From: an uncultured Prevotella sp.
GTDB lineage: Bacteria > Bacteroidota > Bacteroidia > Bacteroidales > Bacteroidaceae
Length of the DNA: 64,000 nucleotides
Assembly (NCBI GenBank): GCA_905233425.1
Contig: CAJOEC010000006.1
Coordinates: 1-64,000, forward strand
Direction: 5' to 3'
Both the position numbers and the translations under genes were made by a program. The notes beneath the pieces are model-generated. The model ran no database searches, was not told the origin of the DNA, and worked only from the letters and a program-made list of their open reading frames with translations. Position 1 is the first letter of the stretch; each line of letters begins with the position of its first letter. Shown one piece after another: positions 33,786-41,776 of the stretch.

Positions 33786-33917
33786 AGTTCGCACGGCGCG
33801 AACTCCCAGTCCGCCCGGCGCGAACTCACAGTTCGCACGGCGCGAACTGTTAGACGTCCCAGGGGGCCTTGTCGGGCGTCCCGGTTGAGCTTGTCGGACG
33901 TCTCGGTTGAGCTTGTC
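33786..33917. repeat. 22-bp phased tandem array, two blocks (3 + 3 units)
   Basis: Six units start exactly 22 nt apart (33786, 33808, 33830, 33852, 33874, 33896). The first three contain AGTTCGCACGGCGCGAACT or a close variant, an inverted repeat with 7-nt arms. The last three share GACGTC or GGCGTC followed by GGTTGAGCTTGTC. Period and two-block form match 9459-9612, but the sequences differ. Confidence 0.85.
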
Positions 33918-33999
33918 AGCATCTGTTGAGAAAAGTGGAGAAAAGATGTCGGAAGCGAAAAAAAACGGGAAAAACCTTGCACAGTTGAAAATATATTCG

Positions 34000-34008
34000 T
34001 AATTTTGC
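34000..34008 (+). promoter_or_regulatory. promoter -7 element of the radical SAM unit
   Basis: TAATTTTGC fits TAnnTTTGY; TTG at 33985-33987 is a weak upstream match. It is the only such site before the lipoprotein at 34225 and implies a long leader. Confidence 0.45.
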
Positions 34009-34224
34009 ACCGTCGAACCTTCCTCACAAATAAAAAATAGATGTAAGGTAAGACGCATATTTATGGGAAAGCGTTTACATTACGCTCTGTTTGACAAGGA
34101 CAAGCCGAAGGTACAGTTGCCCCGTTTTTCTATAATTATGTGACTAAATAATAATTCAAAAAAACAAACAAAAAACGTCTCCGTTTGGGCAGCTGAGGGA
34201 CATAAATGTAAAACCTATACGTTT

Positions 34225-34827
34225 ATGAAAAACTATTTCTTTAAGTTTGGAACAGCTATGTTCCTCCTCTCGGCTCTCTTCGTGGGCGTGGCTTGTGGTG
34301 ATGATACACCTAGTGGTGGTGATGTTGTAGACCCTCCCACCACTCCCATCAATGAGATTGATGCCAGCTTCAAGCAGTCCCTGGAGCAGATGTGCACCAC
34401 TTGGTTAGGAGAATACGACGGCTGGGATGCTGTTCAGGAGACAAACACCCACATCAAGCGCGAACTGACACTCAACGAGAACCTCACCTACACCAACAAG
34501 ATTCAGGGTGAGCTGAAGGGCAGTGGAAAGCAGGGCAGCGATTATGCCTATTTTGAGAAAGAGTCGGGTACGTTCAGCTACAACGCCAACACCGGCACCA
34601 TCACCTTCAGCGTGAAGGCTGACTCTGTCATCGACTACAAGACCCAGCAGTACACCCCGTACACCAAGAAGCATTTCTACGATCACGAGGATGCTACCTA
34701 TACTGAGGATGCCAAGTTCACTAAAGTCACGAACGGACAGCGCAAGTGGGTCACCAAGGACACCTATCTGCAGTCGCTTACCGACAAGAAGCTGGACATC
34801 TCGTTCACTATGGATCCCAAGAAGTAA
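34225..34827 (+). CDS. secreted lipoprotein of a three-member paralogous family
   Basis: This 200-residue protein has a lipoprotein signal peptide (LFVGVACGDD, acylated at Cys24). The mature part begins SFKQSLEQMCTTWLGEYDGWD. A beta-rich domain follows, with RELTLNENLTYTNKIQG, SGTFSYNANTGTITFSVKADSVIDY, and the C-terminal GQRKWVTKDTYL. The same order of segments appears in the proteins at 53836 and 54580, so these are paralogues. The pattern of long antiparallel strands suggests a small beta-barrel or lipocalin-like fold, which is inference. It heads the radical SAM unit, with only 9 nt to the next start. No family name is recognised. Confidence 0.8.
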   Translation: MKNYFFKFGTAMFLLSALFVGVACGDDTPSGGDVVDPPTTPINEIDASFKQSLEQMCTTWLGEYDGWDAVQETNTHIKRELTLNENLTYTNKIQGELKGSGKQGSDYAYFEKESGTFSYNANTGTITFSVKADSVIDYKTQQYTPYTKKHFYDHEDATYTEDAKFTKVTNGQRKWVTKDTYLQSLTDKKLDISFTMDPKK

Positions 34828-34836
34828 TAACCCGTA

Positions 34837-35853
34837 ATGAGTTTAACGAACAACTGTGTCCTCCCGGCTCTGCGCCGGGAGGACTATAGCAAAGAAGTGC
34901 TCCTCGCCGCTCTTCTGTTGAAAGACGAAGACCAGAAGGAGCTTTTTCAGTTAGCGCGTGAGCGCCGCTTAGCCCACTTCCCCGACAACCGGGCGCAGGT
35001 GCGAAGCGTCATCGAGGTGTCAAACGTGTGCCGCCAGAAGTGCAATTTCTGCGCCATCGGCGGCAAAGACCAGGCGTTCAACTACACGCTCAACGCACGG
35101 CAGATGGAGATGCTCATCGATTTCCTCTACCAGAAAGGGCGCCGCGTGGTGCTCCTACAGTCGGGCGAGAACATCAGCGACCAGTTCATTGCCGATGTCA
35201 CCGAGGCCCTGTGGACAAGCAAGCGCGAGCATCCCGACCTGAGGCTCATACTCTGCATGGGCGACCTGGACTACAACCAGTACCACCAGCTCTACGAAGC
35301 CGGTGCACAGGACTATATACTGAAATTCGAGGCCAGCAGCAGCCGTCTGTTCGACTACTGCAAGCCCAACGACTCACTGCCCAACCGCATGAAGTGCATC
35401 ATGGACTTGGCGACGATAGGATTCCGCGTAGGTTCGGGAAACATTGTGGGACTGCCCACGCAGACCCTCGACGACCTCGTGGACGACCTCATTCTGGCCC
35501 ACCAGCTGCCCTTGGCCATGAACAGCACCACAATATTTGTGCCGGCTGAGAACACCCCCTTCGCCAACGAGCCGGCAGGCGACCCCAACCTGACTCTCAA
35601 CATGATGGCCCTGCTGAGGATAATGAACCCGCAGAGACTCATGCCCACAACCAGCTCATTGGAGAAGATGATTCCCGACGGACAGTTCCTCGGATTAATG
35701 GCCGGGGCAAACACCGTGACAATTCACGACGGCACGCCGGCAGAACTGGAGAAACATTTCCCCATCTACTCCGCAAAACGCATACGCCCGCAGATTGACC
35801 ACTTCCGTGACATACTCACGCGGGCAGGAATGAAAACCGACAACATCTCCTGA
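34837..35853 (+). CDS. radical SAM enzyme, BioB/HydE-like
   Basis: This 338-residue enzyme carries the [4Fe-4S] motif SNVCRQKCNFCAIGG (CxxxCxxC), followed by LNARQMEMLIDFLYQKGRRVVLLQSGEN. YILKFEASSSRLFDYCKPNDSL and RVGSGNIVGLPTQTLDDLVDDL are the SAM-binding and turn motifs of the BioB/HydE/PylB group. ENTPFANEPAGDPNLTLNMMALLRIMNPQ matches the BATS region of that group. It lacks neighbours for biotin, hydrogenase maturation or pyrrolysine, so the substrate is unknown. It lies in a unit with a HemN-like radical SAM enzyme and an exported double methyltransferase, suggesting a modification pathway. It is cytoplasmic and its length is normal. Confidence 0.82.
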   Translation: MSLTNNCVLPALRREDYSKEVLLAALLLKDEDQKELFQLARERRLAHFPDNRAQVRSVIEVSNVCRQKCNFCAIGGKDQAFNYTLNARQMEMLIDFLYQKGRRVVLLQSGENISDQFIADVTEALWTSKREHPDLRLILCMGDLDYNQYHQLYEAGAQDYILKFEASSSRLFDYCKPNDSLPNRMKCIMDLATIGFRVGSGNIVGLPTQTLDDLVDDLILAHQLPLAMNSTTIFVPAENTPFANEPAGDPNLTLNMMALLRIMNPQRLMPTTSSLEKMIPDGQFLGLMAGANTVTIHDGTPAELEKHFPIYSAKRIRPQIDHFRDILTRAGMKTDNIS

Positions 35854-35855
35854 CT

Positions 35856-36022
35856 ATAAGGACCATAAGACTCATAAGACCTATAAGACCTATAAGACCC
35901 ATAAGACCTATAAGACCTATAAGACCCATAAGTCCTATAAGACCCATAAGTCCCATAAGTCCCATAAGCCCTATAAGACCCATAAGTCCTATAAGTCCTA
36001 TAAGACCCATAAGTCCCATTAG
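35856..36022. repeat. 9-bp tandem repeat between the two radical SAM genes
   Basis: ATAAG (last unit ATTAG) recurs every 9 nt, 19 times, from 35856 to 36018, in units ATAAGACCY or ATAAGTCCY. The array begins 2 nt past the stop of the first radical SAM gene and ends 24 nt before the start of the second. Since 9 is a multiple of 3, every frame is periodic; the minus strand could encode Gly-Leu-Met/Ile repeats, but no gene context supports that. Copy number probably varies between strains. Confidence 0.92.
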
Positions 36023-36045
36023 TCCCACAAAAAAAACAATAATAA

Positions 36046-37458
36046 ATGGCACGCGATTACATAGCATTGTCCACTCCACGCTGGGAGGAGTTCCAGGAAT
36101 TCCAGCGTCTGGGTCTGATTCCTAAGCATGGCGATTTCTCGCCGGCAGGAGTCCACTACCCCCCTATCACCAACTATCCCGACTGCGAACCCGAAGATGC
36201 CTACAAGGACTTCCAGGAGGTTGTCCCCGGCGAGTTCGATGTCTACGTACATATACCCTTCTGCCACCGGCGCTGCCTGTTCTGCCACTATCCGTCGCAC
36301 TACAACTGCGGCGACGAGGCAAAGGACACCTATCTCGACCACTTGGAGATGGAGATGCAGAACTGGGTGCGTTTCCGCGGTGTCGAGCAGATAAAGAGCC
36401 GCACGATACTTATGGGCGGAGGGACACCCACCGACCTGTCACCGAAGCAGTTGGAGCGCTTCCTCACTTTCTTCACCAAGTATGTCGACATCAGCCGGTG
36501 CCCGCAGTTCAACTGGGATGTCGACCCGTCGACACTCGTCGGCGAGGAAGGACTGGAGCGTCTGCGCATTATAAAGGACTTCAAGGGCGACCGCCTGACC
36601 ATCGGCGTGCAGTCGCTCGACGACAAGATACTGAAGAAGATGAACCGCTCGCACAATGCGGCCACAGCAAAGGAGTCGATAGAGAACTGCCTGAAGATGG
36701 GCTTCAAGGTGAACATCGAGTTCATCTACGGCCATCCCGGCGAGACGCTCGAGAATTGGCAGGCTGTGCTCGAGGAGGCGTGCTCAGTGGGCGTGCGCGA
36801 GATTCAGCTCTACCGCCTGAAGATCGAGCCTTATGGCGACCAGGAGGGGACGATAAAGAAATTCTCGGGCTACCATCCCGATGAACTTATCTCCGTGGAG
36901 GACACCATCCGCATGAAGGAGATGAGCGTTATGATACTCGAGGACCACGGCTACACGGAGAACCTGCGCCGTGTGTTCACCAAGAGCAAGCAGGACATCT
37001 CGCTCTACGCATACAACCAGTGCTGCCGTCTGCGTGACGAGGTGGGCTTCGGACTGTCGGCATTCAGCAGCCTCAACGACCGCTTCATGATCAACACCCC
37101 GTCGTTTGAGGAGTACTACCGCCGCACGGAGTCGGGCTTGATAGCCGCCAACCGCTGTCTGCACCGCAATGCTGACCAGCAGATGCGCTGGTGCATCATC
37201 CTGCCTCTGAAGAACTATTTCATCGACAAGCAGCTGTTCAAGAAGATGAACGGAGTGCCATTGGAGACGGTATTCCAGAAGCAGTTTCAGCTGCTAAAGG
37301 AATACGGACTGGCCACAGAGGACGACAAGAAGTTCCAGCTCACACAGAAGGGAGCATTCTACAGCGACGAGCTGGTGCACCTCTTCTACGAGCCACAGCA
37401 CCAGTCGTTCCCCGCCACCGACTTTGCCGACGGCCCCCTCAACCCCTACTGCCAATAA
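36046..37458 (+). CDS. radical SAM enzyme, HemN/HemW-like
   Basis: This 470-residue enzyme has the coproporphyrinogen-oxidase-like motif FDVYVHIPFCHRRCLFCHYPSHY (CxxxCxxC). ILMGGGTPTDLSPKQLERF, DRLTIGVQSLDDKILKKMNRSH and KVNIEFIYGHPGETLENWQAVLEEACSVGV follow. The C-terminal domain resembles the HemN_C type (FQLLKEYGLATEDDKKFQLTQKGAFY). Relatives include HemN, HemW and the ChuW/HutW heme-handling enzymes. The long N-terminal extension (MARDYIALSTPRWEEFQEFQRLGLIP) is not HemN-like. It could methylate or decarboxylate a tetrapyrrole or another substrate; the gene set around it is not a known heme cluster. Confidence 0.85.
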   Translation: MARDYIALSTPRWEEFQEFQRLGLIPKHGDFSPAGVHYPPITNYPDCEPEDAYKDFQEVVPGEFDVYVHIPFCHRRCLFCHYPSHYNCGDEAKDTYLDHLEMEMQNWVRFRGVEQIKSRTILMGGGTPTDLSPKQLERFLTFFTKYVDISRCPQFNWDVDPSTLVGEEGLERLRIIKDFKGDRLTIGVQSLDDKILKKMNRSHNAATAKESIENCLKMGFKVNIEFIYGHPGETLENWQAVLEEACSVGVREIQLYRLKIEPYGDQEGTIKKFSGYHPDELISVEDTIRMKEMSVMILEDHGYTENLRRVFTKSKQDISLYAYNQCCRLRDEVGFGLSAFSSLNDRFMINTPSFEEYYRRTESGLIAANRCLHRNADQQMRWCIILPLKNYFIDKQLFKKMNGVPLETVFQKQFQLLKEYGLATEDDKKFQLTQKGAFYSDELVHLFYEPQHQSFPATDFADGPLNPYCQ

Positions 37459-37500
37459 GTCCCACCAACACCCACTACACCCACCAAGCCTCAAAGAAAG

Positions 37501-39642
37501 ATGACCCGTAATTACAAATCGTTAGCTGTCGGCCTTCTCGCCTTTGCCGCTGTATCGATGCCCACGAGGGCACAGGTCAGCGTCCGCCTCGACGACGCCT
37601 CGTCGCTGGTGCGTGTCGGCATGAACCCACACCCCACCGACGCAGGCGACACCATACTGGCCTACCAGCTGCTCAGCGCCATCGACCACGACATGCCCGA
37701 CTCTCTGAAATTCGTGCGCGACGCTTACCGCCGCAAAGCCGAGAACGACCTGATGAAGGAGAAATCGTGGGGAGCATTGAGCTATATCCTCACCCGCATG
37801 ATTGACGAGCGCGAGGCTGAGGCCAAGGGGCAGCCGAAAGCGACACCAGCGGCCGACATCCTCACCGAAGACCTCTACCAATACTTCACCACCGAACAAT
37901 GCAAGGAGCTGAAGAACTACCTCGTGCTGAAATACGAGCTGAACGGCTACCGCCCACGCTCGGTGAAGGAGTACATCGCACAGCGGACCTACTACGACGA
38001 CCTGCTCATGTTCAACGACCCGACACGCTCGCAGTGGGACAAGACGGAAGAGGTGATGGCCAACATGCCGGTGAAAGCCGGCGACAGGGTGCTCGACATG
38101 GGCTGCGGCTTCGGTTATAACACCCTGCGGCTGCTACAGAAAGTGGGACCCACGGGAAAGGTCTTCGCCACCGACACCGAACAGCCTTACGCCGAGTATG
38201 TAGGGCGCATCATGGAGAAGAACGGCCACAGCAACCTGAAGGCCATTAACGTCAAATCAAACGAATTGGGAATCGACGGTGAGGTGGACTGCATCCTCAT
38301 GTCATCGCTATACCATATTATATATACGTGGTCGCGCGAGGATGAGCGCAAGGCGCTGCTCACCGACATAAAGAAGCACCTCCGTCCCGGCGGCTACATC
38401 GTCATCGTGGACAACCTCAACCGTCACGGCGAGGAGCTGAACAACTGCCACGTGGACCCGCGACTGGTGCAGGCACAGCTGGGCTACTGGGGCTTCCGCC
38501 CCGTGTCGCTGAAGGCACTCAGCGCCCAGCGCTACATGCTTGTCGTCCAGCGCGATGACAACTACAAGCCATCGACCGCCTCGCTGCTCACCTCCACTGT
38601 TTCCGACGCATCGCAGTCGGGCCTTCCCACTTCGCAGTCGGGCCAGTGGCTGGATATCACCTCCCAGAAGTCCGTCGTCCACATCGGAAGCCTTGACTCC
38701 TACGACATCACCGACCGTGGCATCGACGCCGCCCAGTATGTCTACGACTTCATGGGCGGGGGCGACCGCTCGCTGGCCGAGGTGGCAATAAAGAAATACG
38801 ACGACATCATCCCCGCCGAGAATTTCGGAGGCGAATACACCGCCCTGCAATGGCTCTGCGAAGCGCGATTGGCAACCGACGAACAGCGCGAAGAGATGAT
38901 GAAGGACCCGCTAAGCCGCAGTTTCTACCACTATCTGACCGACGACAGCTGCCGCGTCATACGCTATTATCTGCTGCATAAATACAAGCTGGGCAACGAC
39001 AGCATACGCATGCTCAGCGACTCACTCCTCGAAAAGACAGGCGAGGTGGGACGCACACACCGCTCATACCTCGAAGACTATATCCTGGCCATCAACCCCA
39101 AACGCCCCTCATGGGAGAACACCCCCGTCATCATCAGCAATGTCGGAATCAAGCCCGGTGACACCGTGGCCGACATAGGCTCAGGATCGGGATTCTTCAC
39201 CCACAAGTTCTCGGGCATGGTGGGGCCGACAGGAAAGGTCTACGCAATTGAACTGAAGGACGAGCACATAGATCGGCTCAACACCTTTATCGGCGAGAAC
39301 AGCATACAGAACATAGAAGTGGTCAAGGGCTGCGAGGACAAGCTGGAGCTGCCATGCCAGGTGGACAAGATGTTCATGTGCTCGCTATACCACATCATGT
39401 ACGGTGTAATCTCAGACAGCGACCGCGACGCCTATCTGCGCTCGCTCAAACAGTGGCTGAAGCCCGGCGGAGAGCTTATCATCGTGGACAACGGGCCGGT
39501 TGACGACGACACCCTACCCTACCACGGCCCATACATCGACCGCAGGCTCATAGAGAAGCAACTGTCGTTCTACGGCTTCCAGCTCACCGACTATGTGCAG
39601 GTCATACCGCAGAGGTTCATGCTGAAATTCAAACTAAAATAA
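37501..39642 (+). CDS. exported protein with two tandem SAM-methyltransferase domains
   Basis: This 713-residue protein starts with a signal peptide (YKSLAVGLLAFAAVSMPTRAQ). It then holds two copies of a unit of about 330 residues. Each unit has a helical part (KELKNYLVLKYELNG and RVIRYYLLHKYKLGN are equivalent) followed by a class I methyltransferase fold. The motif I copies are GDRVLDMGCGFGYNTLRLL and GDTVADIGSGSGFFTHKF. Post-motif blocks SSLYHIIYTWSREDE and CSLYHIMYGVISDSD match too, as do LRPGGYIVIVDNL and LKPGGELIIVDNG. Both SAM sites look intact. SAM is normally cytoplasmic, so export is puzzling. It lies directly after the two radical SAM genes. Confidence 0.88.
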   Translation: MTRNYKSLAVGLLAFAAVSMPTRAQVSVRLDDASSLVRVGMNPHPTDAGDTILAYQLLSAIDHDMPDSLKFVRDAYRRKAENDLMKEKSWGALSYILTRMIDEREAEAKGQPKATPAADILTEDLYQYFTTEQCKELKNYLVLKYELNGYRPRSVKEYIAQRTYYDDLLMFNDPTRSQWDKTEEVMANMPVKAGDRVLDMGCGFGYNTLRLLQKVGPTGKVFATDTEQPYAEYVGRIMEKNGHSNLKAINVKSNELGIDGEVDCILMSSLYHIIYTWSREDERKALLTDIKKHLRPGGYIVIVDNLNRHGEELNNCHVDPRLVQAQLGYWGFRPVSLKALSAQRYMLVVQRDDNYKPSTASLLTSTVSDASQSGLPTSQSGQWLDITSQKSVVHIGSLDSYDITDRGIDAAQYVYDFMGGGDRSLAEVAIKKYDDIIPAENFGGEYTALQWLCEARLATDEQREEMMKDPLSRSFYHYLTDDSCRVIRYYLLHKYKLGNDSIRMLSDSLLEKTGEVGRTHRSYLEDYILAINPKRPSWENTPVIISNVGIKPGDTVADIGSGSGFFTHKFSGMVGPTGKVYAIELKDEHIDRLNTFIGENSIQNIEVVKGCEDKLELPCQVDKMFMCSLYHIMYGVISDSDRDAYLRSLKQWLKPGGELIIVDNGPVDDDTLPYHGPYIDRRLIEKQLSFYGFQLTDYVQVIPQRFMLKFKLK

Positions 39643-39660
39643 CAAAAAACTGTCAGAACT

Positions 39661-40542
39661 ATGAAGAGATTTGGAAAAATTTGGTGGCTGCCCATGATGT
39701 GTGGAGCCATTATGGCACTGGGGTCCTGCTCCGACGGCAAGGAATCCCGGGAAGTTCTGAACGAGCGGATTGACTCGCTGCAGACGGAATGCGACCGCAA
39801 GGACGGCGACCTGAACGACATGATGTCGTTTGTGGGTGTGCTGGCCGACGGTCTCGACAGCATTGCCAAGCAAGAAGGGGTGCTCTTCTTCTCGAACAAA
39901 GGCCCGGAGGGGACGATTGTGGACCGCGAGCAGCTGAAGCAGAACCTGGAAATGTTTGAGAACACGCTGAACAGCCAGCGAGAGCGCATTGCCAACCTCG
40001 TGGACTCGCTGAAACAGCGCGGACGGAAAATCGACAAGCTGAACAACCTGGTGAGATACCTCAACGCACAGCTCGACGAAAAGAACCAGCTCATAGCACA
40101 GCTGCGCTCAGACCTTGAAAACAAGAACGTGAGCATTGCCCAACTGAAGAAACGGGTGAGCGCACTTGCCGAGGACAACGCCGCGCTTGGACTGCAGGTG
40201 GAAGCACAGCAAGAGGCTCTGACAGTACAGTCGGAGATCATCAACGAGTGCTATGTGAAGATTGGCACGAAGAAGGAACTGAGCGACCTGGGAATAGTCG
40301 CTGGAGGATTCCTGAAGAAGACTAAGGTGAACGTCGATGCCTTAGACAAAGACAAGTTCATGAAGGTCGACATACGCGATTTCACCGAGGTGCCCATCAA
40401 CTCGGGAAGCCCGAAGATTCTGACCTCTATGCCGGCATCGTCGTACCGCTTGGAGAGCCACGGAAACACGTCGACACTCTACATCACAAACCCCACGGAG
40501 TTCTGGAGTGTGTCGAACTTCCTGGTCATTATGACAAAGTAA
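39661..40542 (+). CDS. coiled-coil lipoprotein
   Basis: This 293-residue lipoprotein (signal MKRFGKIWWLPMMCGAIMALGSC, Cys23) has a long coiled coil from about residue 30 to 195. ESREVLNERIDSLQTECDRKDG, MFENTLNSQRERIANLVDSLKQR and EKNQLIAQLRSDLENKNVSIAQLKKRVSALAED show clear heptads. A small globular C-terminal part follows, with VDIRDFTEVPINSGSPKILTSMPASSYRLE. Such proteins often act as spacers or adaptors in the periplasm, anchored to a membrane. Relatives are common in Bacteroidota but of unknown function. It lies 18 nt after the methyltransferase gene and 47 nt before the LysM-barrel gene, in the same unit. Confidence 0.8.
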   Translation: MKRFGKIWWLPMMCGAIMALGSCSDGKESREVLNERIDSLQTECDRKDGDLNDMMSFVGVLADGLDSIAKQEGVLFFSNKGPEGTIVDREQLKQNLEMFENTLNSQRERIANLVDSLKQRGRKIDKLNNLVRYLNAQLDEKNQLIAQLRSDLENKNVSIAQLKKRVSALAEDNAALGLQVEAQQEALTVQSEIINECYVKIGTKKELSDLGIVAGGFLKKTKVNVDALDKDKFMKVDIRDFTEVPINSGSPKILTSMPASSYRLESHGNTSTLYITNPTEFWSVSNFLVIMTK

Positions 40543-40589
40543 GCACAAGAGAAACCCTTTATTATTCCTTTTAACTAAAACAACTTACT

Positions 40590-41696
40590 ATGAAGAAATT
40601 AGCATTATGCGTAGTGGCACTGCTGTCGATGACCTGTGCCATGGCTCAGCAAAAGAGCCACACCGTGCAACGCGGCGAGACGCTGGAGAGCATAGCGCAG
40701 AAATACAACGTTTCTGTGAGTGCGCTGAAAAGCTCGAACCCCAACGCTGCCAATGCGGTTTATGTAGGCATGAAGCTGACCATTCCCTCAAATGCGGGCA
40801 GCTACACACCGACACAGACCACCCCAACGAGTACGACAAGCAGTAGCAGCAGTAGCAGTAGCAGCAGCAGCTACACCACTGTCACTTCAAGCAGTACAAA
40901 GAGCTATGGCGGAGGCAGTGGCGACGCCGGCAATTTCGAGCTTGAACTCCAAGCCGGACTGTCGCTGAACAACTACACCGGCAAAGAGGGTGGCCACGAT
41001 ATTAATGCCGACATGAAGGTTGGCTTCCATGGCGGACTCAAAGGCCGTTATTTCTTTTCCAACAATTTCTATGGTGAAATAGGGGCACTGTTTGCCACAA
41101 AAGGCTACAAGTACAAGAAAAACGGCGTGGACGCAACGATGAACACCTACAACATCGATATTCCCATAAATGTCGGTGTGTCATTCAATGTAGCCGACAA
41201 CATGAGGCTGCGTTTCTTCGCCGGCCCCTATCTGACATACGCATTTGACGGCGAGCTGAAGGTCAAGGGTACTGGCGGCAGTGGCGACTATGGCGGCAAT
41301 GGCGACCAAGGTGGCGACGGCCCGAGTGGCGACGGCCCGAGTGGCGACGGCCCCGGTGGTGAAGGCCCCGGTGGTGAAGGCCCCGGTGGTGACCAGCCAC
41401 AAGGTCCTCCTCCCGGCGGTGGCCAGAGTAACAGCACTCGTGCCGACGGACCTGGCAACCCACCAAGCAGTGGAGTGGTAGATGACGAGCAGCCAGCAAG
41501 CAGCGGCACCGTCACCACGAAACTGAAGGACATGGACGGATTCAACAAGTTTAACGTAGGTGTCAATGTGGGTGTGTCATTCGACATAGGCAAATTTGTG
41601 GTCTCAGCCCAGTTCCAGCGCGGACTCGGTAAAATCTACAAAGATTCGAAAATATACGAGCAGAACATTCTCTTCACACTGGGATACATATTCTAA
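40590..41696 (+). CDS. LysM-domain outer membrane beta-barrel protein with Gly-rich insert
   Basis: This 368-residue exported protein has a signal peptide (MKKLALCVVALLSMTCAMAQ). A LysM peptidoglycan-binding domain follows (HTVQRGETLESIAQKYNVSVSALKSSNP), then a Ser/Thr-rich linker with about 11 consecutive serines. An outer membrane barrel of the PorT/OMP_b-brl type comes next (FELELQAGLSLNNYTG, GALFATKGYKYK, FAGPYLTYAFDGEL, FVVSAQFQRGLG, and the last strand QNILFTLGYIF ending in Phe). The barrel is interrupted at about 230-315 by GGDGPSGDGPSGDGPGGEGP-type repeats, probably a surface-exposed loop. It may tie the outer membrane to the cell wall. It closes the unit before the terminator at 41704. 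Confidence 0.85.
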   Translation: MKKLALCVVALLSMTCAMAQQKSHTVQRGETLESIAQKYNVSVSALKSSNPNAANAVYVGMKLTIPSNAGSYTPTQTTPTSTTSSSSSSSSSSSYTTVTSSSTKSYGGGSGDAGNFELELQAGLSLNNYTGKEGGHDINADMKVGFHGGLKGRYFFSNNFYGEIGALFATKGYKYKKNGVDATMNTYNIDIPINVGVSFNVADNMRLRFFAGPYLTYAFDGELKVKGTGGSGDYGGNGDQGGDGPSGDGPSGDGPGGEGPGGEGPGGDQPQGPPPGGGQSNSTRADGPGNPPSSGVVDDEQPASSGTVTTKLKDMDGFNKFNVGVNVGVSFDIGKFVVSAQFQRGLGKIYKDSKIYEQNILFTLGYIF

Positions 41697-41703
41697 TCTT
41701 TGG

Positions 41704-41751
41704 GGGAGTTAATGGGAGTTACTTTGAGTAGCTCCCACTAACTCCCTTTTT
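41704..41751 (+). terminator. intrinsic terminator after the LysM-barrel gene
   Basis: GGGAGTT...GGGAG pairs with CTCCC...AACTCCC around a loop near 41719-41731, followed by TTTTT. It lies 8 nt past the stop of the barrel gene and marks the end of the radical SAM unit. Confidence 0.8.
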
Positions 41752-41776
41752 AACCCCCTTTAACTCCCGTAAAGAA

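Larger units (their letters stand above)
33660..34224. other. 565-nt intergenic region with array and long leader
   Basis: No sizeable gene is visible. It holds the 22-bp array (33786-33917), a promoter-like TAATTTTGC at 34000-34008, and a leader of about 215 nt before the lipoprotein ATG at 34225. Within the leader a 26-codon frame (34063-34143, starting MGKRLHYALFDKDK) could be a leader peptide, but nothing else supports its translation. The leader is otherwise AT-rich with an A-run near 34160-34180. Confidence 0.5.

Noticed and set aside
35816..36079. Minus-strand frame encoding Gly-Leu-Met/Ile repeats over the 9-bp array
   Set aside because: The open frame follows from a period divisible by three. 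There is no promoter, and it overlaps two plus-strand genes.
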